Source of the DNA: Gonocerus acuteangulatus | Taxonomy: Eukaryota > Arthropoda > Insecta > Hemiptera > Coreidae | Direction: 5' to 3' | Assembly (NCBI GenBank): GCA_946811695.1 | Contig: OX328124.1 | Coordinates: 90,618,696 to 90,682,695 of the forward strand | DNA: 64,000 nucleotides | Shown here: piece after piece, positions 1-10,324 of the stretch | Position numbering within the stretch: the stretch's first letter is position 1 | Layout: each line of letters opens with the position of its first letter | Position numbers and translations under genes: made by a program | The notes under the pieces: generated by a model | Databases searched by the model: none | What the model saw: only the letters and a program-made list of their open reading frames with translations | Told to the model about the DNA's origin: nothing

Positions 1-45
1 TTATTTATGTATAATTAAGTTGCTCCTTGGGACGCGAAACATGTA
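1..45 (+). repeat. Decayed hammerhead-like core, family 4 (possible Penelope-like remnant)
   Basis: The stretch GCTCCTTGGGACGC followed by GAAAC, then AATAAAG a little downstream, has the layout of hammerhead stem II, the GAAA box and a short tail. The upstream catalytic box, expected as CTGANGA, is read here as ATTAAGT, three substitutions away. It would be an inactive remnant. The window edge prevents seeing the rest of any element, and chance similarity is possible. Confidence 0.25.
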
Positions 46-582
46 GAGCGATAAATAAAGCATATTATATGAAGTTGACGAGTTTTATATATGCATGACC
101 TTCTTCCTATTTAAATAATATATTTTTAGTTATTTAAATTAATGTTACTTGATTTAAATAAAATGTAGTCAATGACAATATTTTAATGTTTTATCTCAGT
201 TTTTTTATATTATCAACTTATTTCCGTTTTTCTTTTATGGCATGATTATTTTCTTTATAAATATTTTTTACATCGTATATCTACTACATATTTGTCAAAT
301 AACACTCACTGACTCACTGACCTATCATCGCCCAGCCCAAACTACTTGACAGAAATTTTTAAATTTTCCAGGGACACTCCCTTTAGAATATAAACACTTG
401 CTAAGAAAGGTTGTTTTGATATTCAAATTTTTAATTATTTTTAGAGAGGTTTGAATTTTTAGTTGGTTTTAAAGAGAGCATGAACGCCTACGCAGCAAGC
501 GTTGCTAGGACGATAACAGGTCAGCTGTTACCGTACTCTATCTATTTCATAATATTATTTTTATTTGCGATTCATTTCAACT

Positions 583-780
583 ATGTCGGCAGACCTCGAA
601 TTACTGGAAATAAACTGTGATTATGTCCCTCATAGTGGTTATGCTATACCTAGTGATGGTCTATCCCAGGTAATAATATCCCGAACTCTTGCACAGCCTC
701 CTCACCTATCAGCATCCCCAGTCAGAACACTTCTTGGTAATGCTCGCCAACAGAGTTGGGCAAACGTTAGCGCGCGCTAA
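583..780 (+). pseudogene. Short reading frame inside Helitron copy 1, function unknown
   Basis: The frame opens with ATG at 583 (MSADLELLEINC...) and runs into the inserted hAT-type element, so its last codons are foreign. The other Helitron copy keeps the same start and first eleven residues on the minus strand near 35340, with minor base changes, then diverges because that copy lacks bases equivalent to about 626-740. It may be the start of a larger ancestral protein or host sequence picked up by the Helitron. No domain is recognised. Confidence 0.25.
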
Positions 781-1992
781 AAGCTGATACCTCTCCGCTA
801 ATTTAGCGAAACTGTAGAAAGCCAGCGATAATAATTAGCGGTTAGCGGCGGCAGTGCGCTAACCGCTAATCTATTTATGAAATATCGTAATTGCTAAAAG
901 CTTAAGCTATAGTTACAAGATTTTGTCATCTCAAAGTTCACTTCCGGTCTGCTCTGAGCAACCTCTATCCTGTTCCACTTCCGCTTCAATCTACAGGATA
1001 TCCGATCACATGAATGTCAATTTCGGTTACTTCCGGTCGACTCATGCCTATCACTGGGTAACTCCTGTTCGATCTGGCTCACTTCCGGTCACTCACAGAC
1101 AATGGCACACTCTGACACTCCTTAATCTAGGTTACTTCCGGGCCTATATTCGTCCCTGGGTCGTTTCCGGAAGTACCCCAGGGCCTTCCAGGCAACTTTT
1201 GACCACTTCCGGGTTCTCAAAATGGCTTCCGGGTCACCAAAATTACTCCTGGACAGTTTCCGGATGAATCTGGACAACTTTTGGCCACTTCCGGTTTCAC
1301 TTCCGGGTTCATAAAATGGCTTCCGGGTCACCAAAATTACTCCTGGACAGTTTCCGGATGAATCTGGACAACTTTTGGCCACTTCCGGTTTCACTTCCGG
1401 GTTCATAAAATGGCTTCCGGGTCACCAAAATTACTCCTGAACAGTTTCCGGATGAATCTGGACAACTCCACCGGACAACTTCCGGTTTCACTTCCGGTTA
1501 CTTGCAATTACTTCCGGGTCCACCTCCGGTCTATCATGAGTGCCTGGAAGGCCCTGGGGTACGTCCGGAAACGACCCAGAGACGAATATAGGACCGGAAG
1601 TAACCTAGATTAAGGAGTGTCAGAGCGTGCCATTGTCTGTGATTGACCGGAAGTAAGCCAGATCGAACAGGAGTTACCCAGTGATAGGCATTAGTCGACC
1701 GGAAGTAACCGAAATTGACATTGATGTGATTGTAAATCCTGTAGATTGGAGCGGAAGTGGAACAGGAGTGAGGTTGCTCAGAGCATACCGGAAGTGAACT
1801 TTGAGGTGACAAAATGTTGTAACTATAGCTTAAGCTATTAGCAATTACGATATTTCATAAATAGATTAGCGGTTAGCGCACTGCCGCCGCTAACCGCTAA
1901 TTATTAGCGCTGGCTTTCTACAGTTTTGCTAAATTAGCGGAGAGGCATCAGCTTTTAGCGCGCGCTAACGTTTGCCCAACTCTGCTCGCCAA
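743..1992. mobile_element. hAT-type foldback element (751-1984) with 8-bp target duplication
   Basis: The element begins CAGAGTTGGGCAAAC at 751 and ends with its complement at 1984. It is flanked by the perfect 8-bp direct repeat CTCGCCAA (743-750 and 1985-1992). A CAG-type terminus with an 8-bp duplication is typical of the hAT superfamily. The arms, about 751-1200 and 1535-1984, are long near-perfect inverted repeats, so the single strand could fold into a stem of about 440 bp. The centre holds a 94-bp tandem repeat. By hand count, 24 TTCCGG or CCGGAA hexamers lie between 942 and 1800. No transposase is encoded. Confidence 0.85.
1205..1486 (+). repeat. Three 94-bp tandem repeats in the centre of the foldback element
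   Basis: ACTTCCGGGTTC recurs at 1205, 1299 and 1393, a period of 94 bases, and the sequence between is nearly identical apart from single-base changes. Each unit carries several TTCCGG hexamers. Short open frames here on both strands are by-products of the repeat and are not annotated as genes. Confidence 0.85.
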
Positions 1993-2329
1993 TATAATGG
2001 GTGTTTCCAAATGACATCTGTAAACATAATTTTTAAAATTTTAACGTCCATTTATTATTGACAGCGAATTTTAAACTTGTACTTGTTAAACTGCTGTTAC
2101 TGGTAACCTATAGATAACGGGTTATTTTTAGGTTATCTGTTTCTTGACACTGCTCCGTAGCGCCCACGCGTCAAGAAACGTTATAATTTGATTACTATAA
2201 CTATAGTATTATATAGCTATAATAAACTGCACAAAATTATGTAGTAGCGTTAATTTTGATGATACATTATTTAACACAATAAAATAACTACTTATCTGCC
2301 GTGACGAAGCACGGGTATTATTAAGCTAG

Positions 2330-4572
2330 TATAATCATAAAATGTGTGACCGGCTAAAAATTCAATGTATAAGAAATACTGTTTTTTTTTTTTTTTTTTT
2401 TTTTTTTGCTTTGTTCCTGTTGTGGAGTGTAGAGTTAATAATTAATTCGATTTTTCGACAGTTAGTACAAAAACTCAGCTGATCGTTTGTATCCCCTAAT
2501 AATCCGAACTACCATCATCTTCGACTCATTATAGTCTACTCATGACACAGAAGTTACATTAGAAGTGGCTAACGAGAGACAAGAACAAACTTCGCAATGT
2601 TCCTTCATATTCTTAGGCAACTTCAACCATTACTGAGGTAGGCTCAGGGCTACGCCATCTTTATATAAATATTAACACCTTGTTACAGCCAAAGTTAAAG
2701 CCATTTTCGCGCATGTTGTACCCATCTCATTTAGTTTTATTCTTGGTACTTATTTTCTAGTTTTATGTCATAATTATAACTTTTTACCTGTATACATGAC
2801 TTTGTATTTTGCTTTTGCTGGTTTCTATACTGCTTCTTATGGCCTAACGAAGTTTCGCGGTAAACATGTTTCATATGTTTAATTTTCCTTCCGCCGCAAC
2901 GAGTTGGAAGAAGAAAGAAAAAGTAGGTTTGATATGATCTAAAGCCACAACGTTTGTAAGCTGTCTGACCAAACCGCAATCCCAAGTGAAAAAAAAATAA
3001 AGAATATTTCTTTTATATAACCAAAAAAATAATAATTCTGGGGTTGAGTTCTTTATATTGTGCAAATAATTTGGAGACGATGAATCACTTTTTGATTATA
3101 AAGATTCTATTTTTCTTTTTATTAAAGAAACTCCAGCTTGGGAGATTCAACTCCAGAGGTTGAATTAGAGTTTCAATTCATTCCCACAAAAGCAGGGCAT
3201 AAAAGAATAAAAACGCTTCAGATATGTTCATGTAATAAAGAAAATAATCGAGAATGGATATCAGGTTAAACGGATTAATAATAATTATAGTTGAAAATAT
3301 ATTTACAAAAATGCTGAACGCCAAACCAAAAACTGCCTCTATATAACAAGAATAATATGCGTTAATTGCTAATAATAAAGTAAAAAATGAATTATGCCAT
3401 TCCTCTTATATCTTTAATTATAACAGCAGAGTGGAGGGTGAAAAAGAGTTTTTTTTTTTTACCTTTTAATTTGATTTTTCTATACTACGCCATCTTTTTT
3501 ATCCATTAGTTCTTTCTTTTAAAAAGTGTTGGGAAATTTATTCCTTATAAGATATGATTAAATGATGTTTAGTACAAACCCCAACACAAATACTACATCA
3601 TTTTATTGTTGTTCTTGCTCAGGATGCTATTGGAATAGGAACCCATAATATTTTGCTCATAAACCTATTGATATTCAGACTACATTAAATTATATTTATA
3701 CATTCATTTTAACGTATTAGAGTCAACAAATTCAAATATCTGTTGAATCAAAATCCTAAAAATAGTTTTTTTTTTTTTTTGGATCTCCCTGTTTCTTTAC
3801 TTCTCCTAGTTCTTAAGTAACGGGGTATTACAAATACAAAAAAAAAAATTATCAATGTCATTGTCATTTTAGATTCTTTGGCTCATTTAGTGTTAAAAGC
3901 AAAAATACAAAACAAAACAAACAAATACTGATGAAAAATGAATGTTTCTTTCGTCTGAAAATGCAAAGCATAAGTACGTTTTATTGAGTACCCATTCCAT
4001 TCTTGTTGTTTCGATATATTGTAACAAGTTGTGGCTTAAAGCGATGCCTAATAAAGGAAGAGATACGAACTATGACTTTTAAACTTTTATTTTTCCTATG
4101 GGCCCTATATCTGGCTGCGTTCAACTGTTCCCAACAAATGCTGGTACGACTGTTGTCCACTAAAAAACAATTTGTTTTCAAATATTTTTTTTTTCCTTTA
4201 AGTCGATGTAGTATCCTGTACCATTGTCAAAAGAGCGACGTTATATTACCATTACCTTCTGCACTCTAAAACTCTTGATAAATAACTTCGTTTCTATATT
4301 CACCATTTTTTATCATTTATTTATTTATAAATTTGTCAGGCCGCTAGTTACTTAGCGGCGTGTAATAGAGACGCTCTATGTCCCTATTTACCGCTAGGTG
4401 ATTTATTACATAATTTTTTTTGTAACTTATTTTACGAGCTCCCAGATTTAAAATACTATCATTTAAATAAGATACTGTTAATTCTTATCAATAATGGTAT
4501 AAACACCAAAGATGAATTTTTCCTGAACTCTGAAGATTTTCCAATAGGTTTTCCATTAAAATTGTCATGCTT
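2330..4572. other. No gene seen; AT-rich with a T run
   Basis: This stretch contains a run of about 26 T at 2382-2407 and shorter A or T runs near 3450, 3770 and 3840. A small hairpin with 7-bp arms (GCCGCTA/TAGCGGC) lies at 4340-4359. Open frames on either strand are short and low-complexity, and I recognise no protein or RNA. Confidence 0.5.
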
Positions 4573-4798
4573 TTCTATTATTTTTTTTTTTTTTTTTATT
4601 TTTTTTTTCGTTTTTAACGGCGAATCAACTATTTTGCTATTAGTGCCGGGCTATCTACAGGTTGCCACCCTTTTATAATGCCAACAGCACGTGGTCGGTC
4701 ACCCATTCAGGTTCTGACCACGCCCGACATTGCTTAACTTCGGTGATCTACGGGAACCGGTGTATTCAACGTGGCTATGGCCGTTGGCTTCTATTATT
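4573..4798 (-). mobile_element. 5S rRNA-derived SINE (4583-4788) with 10-bp target duplication
   Basis: Read on the minus strand, the head from 4788 follows the eukaryotic 5S rRNA pattern for about 110 bases. It starts GCCAACGGCCATAGCCACG and keeps the internal promoter stretch GATCACCGAAGTTAAGCAA. It then passes into a body containing GGTGGCAACCTGTAGATAGC and an A-rich tail. The flanks carry TTCTATTATT at 4573-4582 and 4789-4798, a perfect target duplication. This is a SINE3-class element made by LINE machinery, not a working rRNA gene. It is the best-preserved of five such copies in the window. Confidence 0.88.
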
Positions 4799-5535
4799 AT
4801 TATTTTTGTTATAAGGAGAATTGGAGGAGAACATTTTATTAAATAATTAAAATAGGGATGTGATAACTTCCTAATATATCTCGGTACGTTTTCCAAGTAA
4901 ATCTTAACTAAACATATTTTGATGAGGCAGACTGGTCAATTTTATAGTCTTAATTTTAGGGCAAAGATGAGTATTTGATAGATCAACATTATGTTGTAAG
5001 ACCAACTTTATGTTGACGTTGATATTTGTTGTAAGCCAATTTTAGTTTTGTACTTGCTTGGAAGGTACATATACTAAAATTGGAACGATACGGAGAACAT
5101 TTTTTATCATGATACCTTACAATAAAAGTATACAAAGCGGAGTACCAACAGCTGTTCTACAGCTCGGGTAGATGCATGGAGGGGTTATTTCCCTGGGGTG
5201 TATACACCCGCCGATATATACCCCGGCAGCATAGCGGGTGATGAATGGGAGCAGAACACATTCATCTGCCGGCTTCATCAATATTCCTCGTTGGATGGAG
5301 TCTTGTCCTACTCTAGTTTGTTAAAGCATCAACACCCAGAAGGGCTGATGGAGAAGTTTATGGGCGTCTATCCAGGGAAGTGACTATCATTTTTTTACTC
5401 CCACGATTGAGGCTGTCGAAGGGACAGAAAAGATATGTAAAGATGTTTTGTTTTGTTGAAGATTATTATCATACATGAACTTTTTTTAATAGATTTTCTG
5501 GTGAATTTGAAGGAAAAAAAAAGAAAAAAAAAAAA
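4799..5535. other. No gene seen
   Basis: An open frame at 5198-5383 encodes 61 residues starting MYTPADIYPG. It has no recognisable domain and no sign of exon structure. The interval ends in an A-rich run near 5517-5540. Confidence 0.4.
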
Positions 5536-5728
5536 AAAAAGAAATCGTTTAGAGCCTTCTGCTCAAATTAAGGAACATAAAAATGCTTTGGCTCCACCCG
5601 ACAAACCTATGTAATGTACTGTATAATATACAGTCTTCTTTTCGTACATGGCCACCCCGCTAGCGCGAACGCCAGCGGACACTTTTTTTTGTCACATTTT
5701 TTCCCAGTTTAGTCATTGCTAAAGCTTA
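5536..5728 (+). repeat. Dispersed repeat B, copy 1
   Basis: This segment matches, in the opposite orientation, the stretch at about 41205-41405. Both share AAATTGAGG/AAATTAAGG plus AACATAAA, then TACAGTCTTCTTT, GCGCGAACGCCAGC and CCCAGTTTAGTCAT. No terminal repeats or coding are visible, so the class is unknown. A pogo-type element begins just after it. Confidence 0.7.
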
Positions 5729-6160
5729 TATAGGGGAAGGTGTTGTACCTTTGACCACTTTGCAAAATTTAATTTTTTTAGCTTGAATATTAAGGCTAAA
5801 TTCATTTTTTTTATTTATTTCATTGTAATTAGCATTCTATTGCTTATCTTATTTAATTTTTTCAAGATTCTAGCTTTACATCTAATATTTTTTATTAATT
5901 TTTAAAAAAAATAATCGTACAGTGGTCAAAGGTACTACATGTAGTTGTACCTTTGACCATGGGGTGTTGCACCTCTGACCACGTAAAAACAACACAGCAG
6001 TGCAGGAAAAAAATGTTATTCAGTAATGTTGTAAATAATAGTAAGTTTAATAAATACAGGAGAAGGATTATTACAAAAATTATACAAAAAATATATTATT
6101 GATATTACGTTATACTTAATATGCCAAAAAATCCAGTCCAATCGATAAACGTATTAACCG

Positions 6161-6582
6161 TCAAGCAGATCCACTAGCAATAGTAGGGAATGAGAGTTTA
6201 GCCACAATGTCTTCAACATCAATATCATACAAATTTTCATCTTCTCTCGTAAACTTGTCACTTAAAGTTTGTTTTTACAAATATTGGATCTAAATCATTG
6301 GACATTTAATACCACAGATCTCTGCGACTAAATATATATTAGTCTTTTACTTTTATTTTTAACAAGTATACAATTTCTTTTTTCCAAATCATATTTTTCA
6401 AATTGTAGCTGGTTATCGACTTAATTCACGACATTTATCAGACAGATCGTTACTTTCTCCTGAAGAAATTTCTGTGTCAGTATCAGACTCTGAACTGTCA
6501 TTAGAATAATTTTCTTTTCATTTACGACATTTAGGAAGGGGTTTATTTGTATGTGGTGTCTTACGTTTAGGGTGGTGCTTTC

Positions 6583-6643
<61 letters not shown>

Positions 6644-6860
6644 CAGCTTCAATAATTAGCTTTTCAGGGATATCTGTCAGGATACGAGGTTTCCCTTTAG
6701 GCCGACCCCTATTTGACGTTTTCCGTGCCTGCGCTTTTCGATGAAGCCTTACAACTTCTGGTGTAACGATAAGGGGCGATAGGTTCAAACTACTACACTG
6801 AGGATTGATAAAGTCAGTTTGAACTTACTTAATTTATTATTTTTTAAATTCTTTGAACAA
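6161..6860 (-). pseudogene. Pogo-type transposase C-terminal remnant (element 1)
   Basis: The minus strand reads VTPEVVRLHRKAQARK, then SNRGRPKGKPRILTDIPEK, the conserved region that follows the DDE domain in pogo/Tigger-like transposases. A Lys-rich stretch expanded by a 60-base T run (6584-6643) comes next. After it there is an acidic Ser/Asp/Glu tail (ESDTDTEISSGES) and a final frame ending DIDVEDIVAKLSFP before a TGA at 6161-6163. Stops and frame changes separate these blocks, and the catalytic DDE core is missing. It is a dead fragment. Confidence 0.75.
6584..6643. repeat. T homopolymer of 60 bases
   Basis: An uninterrupted run of T, which is poly(A) on the transposase sense strand. It sits in the Lys-rich part of the transposase remnant, where AAA/AAG codons would have seeded slippage. 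The exact length is prone to sequencing error. Confidence 0.9.
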
Positions 6861-7289
6861 TTGAAGCAAGGAATTATAATTATTTTTTTAAAAGTTGTAG
6901 CAGAAGAACATAACAGTTGAATTATGCAAAAATTACTCAGGTGTGTTGTACCTGGTCACAGGAACAACAACTAGTCTTGGTCAGAGGTACAACACCCTGG
7001 TAGTGCAAATTAAAAATCATGCTAAAAATTTTAGGGTTAAGATAAATCAATTTCAGAAGTTATACCTTATTTCTTATTGTAATAGCTACCTTGTAAAATG
7101 ATTTCCATCTAAAAAGACATAGGGTAAGTGACCCAACAGTTGACATTTTAAGGAAGGGTTATTTTACTTAAAATAATTCTTCGCTTAGTTTTTGAAAATA
7201 ATAAACTTTGAATATATCAAATTATTCGTCAGCTCATTCTCTATGAAATTCACATAAACCAATTTTAGATACATTAAGTATTTCAAGTA

Positions 7290-7825
7290 AAATAAATCAT
7301 TAAATGCTGCCTTACTCTGGTCCTAATGTTGACACGTCTGCAGTAGGTCGGTGCCTATGTTTGACTTTTCTGTTCCTAAGGATGACAGTGAAGGAAAATG
7401 AAAATAATACAACTTCATTCTTTAAACAAACACCCAAATTGGATTGAAATCGTGCTGTTTTTCCTTCAACTTGAACTATTCAATAATCACCTACTCTAAT
7501 AACGTTAACTTTGTTTATAACTTGCTTATTAAAGCCATTTTCATCTTTCATCCATTGGTCATTTTTGAACAATCGCTCTTCTTCTTTAACTTTTTGTGTA
7601 ACTCATTGATGATGGTTTACTTACACCTGTTGATTCTACACAGTTCATGCTAGTGATGTCCTTCCTTCTTCAGACTGAATGGAGGAGTCACCATCTTCCT
7701 CAGTCATGGAGTTTCTCACCTTATTTTTCCGACGAGAAGAATTTAAAAGTTATTTCTTGTAAGGGATTTTTCTTCTTTTTTGTTCAATCTAGCCTTCGCT
7801 CTTTTTTCTTGGCGATTTCAGCTGT

Positions 7826-7882
<57 letters not shown>

Positions 7883-8015
7883 GCAGGACTTGCTTTATTC
7901 ATGAAATTTTAGCTTCCAACCTTCTTTAAACGTTCGGAAACCTGATACATCCATAGGTTGGTTAATGTGAGAAGAATTTGGAGGTACCGCCTGTTATAAC
8001 CATTTTACCACAAAT
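7290..8015 (-). pseudogene. Pogo-type transposase remnant (element 2)
   Basis: On the minus strand, near 7925-8000, PPNSSHINQPMDVSGFRTFK matches the conserved Leu/Pro-rich segment at the end of the DDE_1 domain (PxNSTHLxQPLDVGVF in relatives). A 52-base poly(A) and then AEIAKKKERR follow. An acidic stretch (MTEEDGDSSIQSEEGR) and a tail near 7300-7480 (VQVEGKTARF, FTVILRNRK) come after. Several stops and frame changes intervene, so no full protein could be made. Confidence 0.7.
7827..7878. repeat. T homopolymer of 52 bases
   Basis: A pure T run located, like the one in the neighbouring element, in the Lys-rich C-terminal part of a pogo-type transposase remnant. The two expansions look independent because the flanking sequences differ. 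Confidence 0.9.
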
Positions 8016-8639
8016 TGATTAAGAAGTTGTGTGACATTTCAAATTGCAGAAAACTATTATAAAAAGTTGCCTGTCAACATTAGGAACAGAATGTCGAAAT
8101 TAGGAAAACATGTTGTCAACTTAAGGTTCCAGTCATAAGAAATTAATAAAATCAGGATACATGAATTTCTAATGAAAATCTCAACCAAATGTTTTAGTAT
8201 GCATCACAGACAACCGTTTTCCTAAAGTTGACATTAGTGTCAAGAAAAGGAGCTCTGGTTGTTTATTGGGTTAAGTATCATAGAGTTCATAGAAATCACA
8301 AAAATACAATTTAATGCACGCACGCATTACAAAAAAAAATTCTTAAGAAATATTCTTAATCTCTTATCAAATTCACTAAGTGAAGAGAGCAGCAGGAGTT
8401 GACTCGAGGATTTTTCATACTAAAATGGCTGCAGATGTTATTAACGGAGTTGCATAGTTGATCGGGTCAGTCGACATTATTCTTCAACACCTGTTCTTTC
8501 ATTTGGATGCAAACTTATTGAATTCTCTAGAATCTAATTATTATTTTTCAAATTTATTTATTTTTCAAATATATGTGCTAAAAACCAAAAACACACGCAC
8601 ACACACTCACACACACACACACATACACACATATATATA

Positions 8640-8720
8640 TTTGAAGAACCTTATCAAAACTTCTTTTATGAGTACAACCTCAGTAGCTACATTCCTTCGG
8701 AAAGTGCTAGAAGCTTAAAA
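8640..8720 (-). repeat. Dispersed repeat C, short fragment
   Basis: The stretch containing GAGTACAACCTCAGTAGCTA is the complement of the sequence at about 30900-30970 (GTAGCTATTGAGGTTGCACTC). It is a short arm of the same dispersed repeat. Confidence 0.6.
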
Positions 8721-9026
8721 TCTTTAAGCACTTTTAACATGACATTGTACTCATGAATAATTTTGCTAAACATTTCATCGCCTACTAGCTGCCGAAAATA
8801 ATCCCCGTTAAAATTTCACTATTGGTGTATAATCCAACAATCTCCGTCGCCTTTCCCATCATCAGTAAAATGATTAATCTACATCTTCTGCTAAAAATGT
8901 TTTAATGCTCCAATAAGCCCCAATCCTGTTACAAACTGATATTAGAGCAATAAGTAGCCATAGCCTGTTGGTGAATTACACTATAATGAGGAGGTAGTGC
9001 CCTTCAATCCGCCTTCATGTGATCGT

Positions 9027-9059
9027 GTCACGTGACAGCATCTTCTCAGCCTCACGTGA
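9027..9059. promoter_or_regulatory. Two CACGTG E-box palindromes with a nearby CCAAT
   Basis: GTCACGTGAC (9027-9036) is a perfect palindrome equal to the consensus for bHLH-zip factors of the TFEB/MITF type. TCACGTGA (9052-9059) follows 15 bases later, and CTCCAAT lies about 12 bases beyond. The grouping resembles a promoter, but no downstream first exon is identified, so function is a guess. Confidence 0.3.
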
Positions 9060-9640
9060 TAAGGCTCGGTTCTCCAATCATATCAGGCCTTGTTATTCTC
9101 GTCTAGCATCGTTATTACTATGATTGTATCCCAGCTGGAAAATTAGATCATTTAAATTTCTCATTAAACATTTATGTTGACACACACACGGATACATATT
9201 TGTGTGAGTGTGTCATATTTAACAAAATTAATGTTAAATTAGCTATTGGTTATTAATAAGTCATTCTTATTCAGCTGTTCTTTAGCGTAATATTTCGTAG
9301 GAATCCCATTCTGTTACTTAAGACTTACATAATAACTTTTGTTTAAAAAAAAATTAATTTAATAATAAATTTGTGGAATTACTTATAAAATTATAAGAAG
9401 AAGAAAAACATTATTTGTGGTAAAGAAAGAATGCTGCCGAAATAAGTTGGGTTGCTATATACACACAACCGACTAATCATTTTTTCGAAAATTCATTTTA
9501 AAAATTTAAAAAAAAAACGACAAAAGTTGGAGTAATCAGGATAATATTCCTACGACGTTAAAGGAACTACCACTGGGGGCAAAAGCCTTATTCATAACAA
9601 AAATACTTTCCAGCGGAGAAAAGACCTTAAGTAGAAAAAT

Positions 9641-9690
9641 ACACACACACACACACACACACTTATATGTGTGTGTGTGTGTGTGTGTGC
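9641..9690. repeat. Palindromic microsatellite (AC)n-TTATAT-(GT)n
   Basis: About 14 AC units are followed by a short spacer and about 13 GT units. The tract is therefore an inverted repeat able to form a long hairpin or cruciform. Confidence 0.85.
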
Positions 9691-10324
9691 TCTGAAATTT
9701 TCTAGTCAGCACTTCCTCTGACTGAACATTCTTTATTATAATGCAAGTCTACGTGAATATTCGTCGCCCCAAATTATCATCTGACTTTAGAACTAACTCA
9801 AATAAATCAGGTTTAATTCTTTTTAATTATTTTTGAAGTAAATTATTACTTTTTATTAAATAGAATATTTTTTATTTGTGAACGGAATTGAATGAAGTGA
9901 AATGTATAGAAAGAACATGGTCTTGGTTCATGGTCGAGTTGATAATCGACGTAAATGTCGACAAGAGACAAAAAAAGGAAGTGGAAGGATCAAGGGGAAG
10001 TGTCAACGGAGCGAGACATGCTTTCTCAGCTCTATCCAATGGTTCTTTCAATAGTTTTTTGAAAAAAATTATAAGTATTTAATTTACTTTAAAAATATTG
10101 TCATTGGCGAAATGGGAAATGCTAGACACCTAGGTAACGAAGTATCTCAATGATAATTACAATAAAAAGTCTGTTACGCAGGAGCTGCATAAGTAACCAT
10201 ATTCCTCAGATGTTGCATAGTGTACCCTGCGTTCCCAAATAATTTGATTAAATTAACCTATATAAATCAAAATAAACACGAATAGCTTTGGCCTTCATGC
10301 CTTCAAGCTGCATATAAACTATAT

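Larger units (their letters stand above)
280..2329 (+). mobile_element. Non-autonomous Helitron, copy 1 (interrupted by a hAT-type insertion)
   Basis: The element starts TCTACTA after a host A (279) and ends CTAG before a host T (2330), the A^T insertion habit of Helitrons. A short hairpin with arms CCGTG and CACGG and loop ACGAAG sits about 11 bases before CTAG, the standard Helitron 3' terminus. A second copy in the opposite orientation at 34957-35639 shares both ends and much of the interior, which confirms the boundaries. No Rep/helicase coding is present. Without the 1.25-kb insertion the element would be about 0.8 kb. Confidence 0.85.
5731..7002 (-). mobile_element. Pogo-type (Tc1/mariner superfamily) DNA transposon 1, TA-flanked
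   Basis: TA dinucleotides at 5731-5732 and 7001-7002 flank a 1268-bp element. Its ends are imperfect inverted repeats of about 24 bp built on GGTGTTGTACCTYTGACCA. Extra copies of the terminal motif lie inside near 5925-5990 and 6940-6970. The minus strand carries a remnant of a DDE_1-type transposase C-terminus. The TA duplication and transposase type agree with the pogo/Tigger lineage. It is too short and broken to be autonomous. Confidence 0.75.
7120..8277 (-). mobile_element. Pogo-type DNA transposon 2, TA-flanked
   Basis: A TA at 7120-7121 precedes GGGTAAGTGACCCAAC, and the other end reads GTTTATTGGGTTAAG before TA at 8276-8277, giving degenerate inverted ends of about 20 bp. Copies of a TGTTGACATTAGGAAC-like motif repeat inside on both strands near 7330, 8090 and 8235, resembling subterminal binding sites. 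The minus strand encodes pogo-type transposase remnants. The TIR match is weaker than in element 1, so the borders are approximate. Confidence 0.6.
8278..10324. other. No gene seen; microsatellites and a few short motifs
   Basis: This interval holds a (CA)n/(TA)n tract at about 8588-8640, a repeat C fragment at 8640-8720, paired E-boxes at 9027-9059 and a palindromic microsatellite at 9641-9690. Near 10170 lies a fragment ACGCAGGAGCTGCATAA, complementary to motifs at about 31620 and 40835. An open frame at 9888-10082 (64 residues) has no recognisable domain. Confidence 0.45.

Noticed and set aside
923..1812. Several overlapping frames on both strands rich in TTCCGG-derived residues
   Set aside because: They lie in the foldback element's inverted arms and tandem repeat and mirror each other across the centre, so they are repeat artefacts.
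4677..4788. A functional 5S rRNA gene
   Set aside because: The 5S-like sequence is followed by a SINE body and A-rich tail and is flanked by a 10-bp target duplication. No T-run terminator follows the 5S end.
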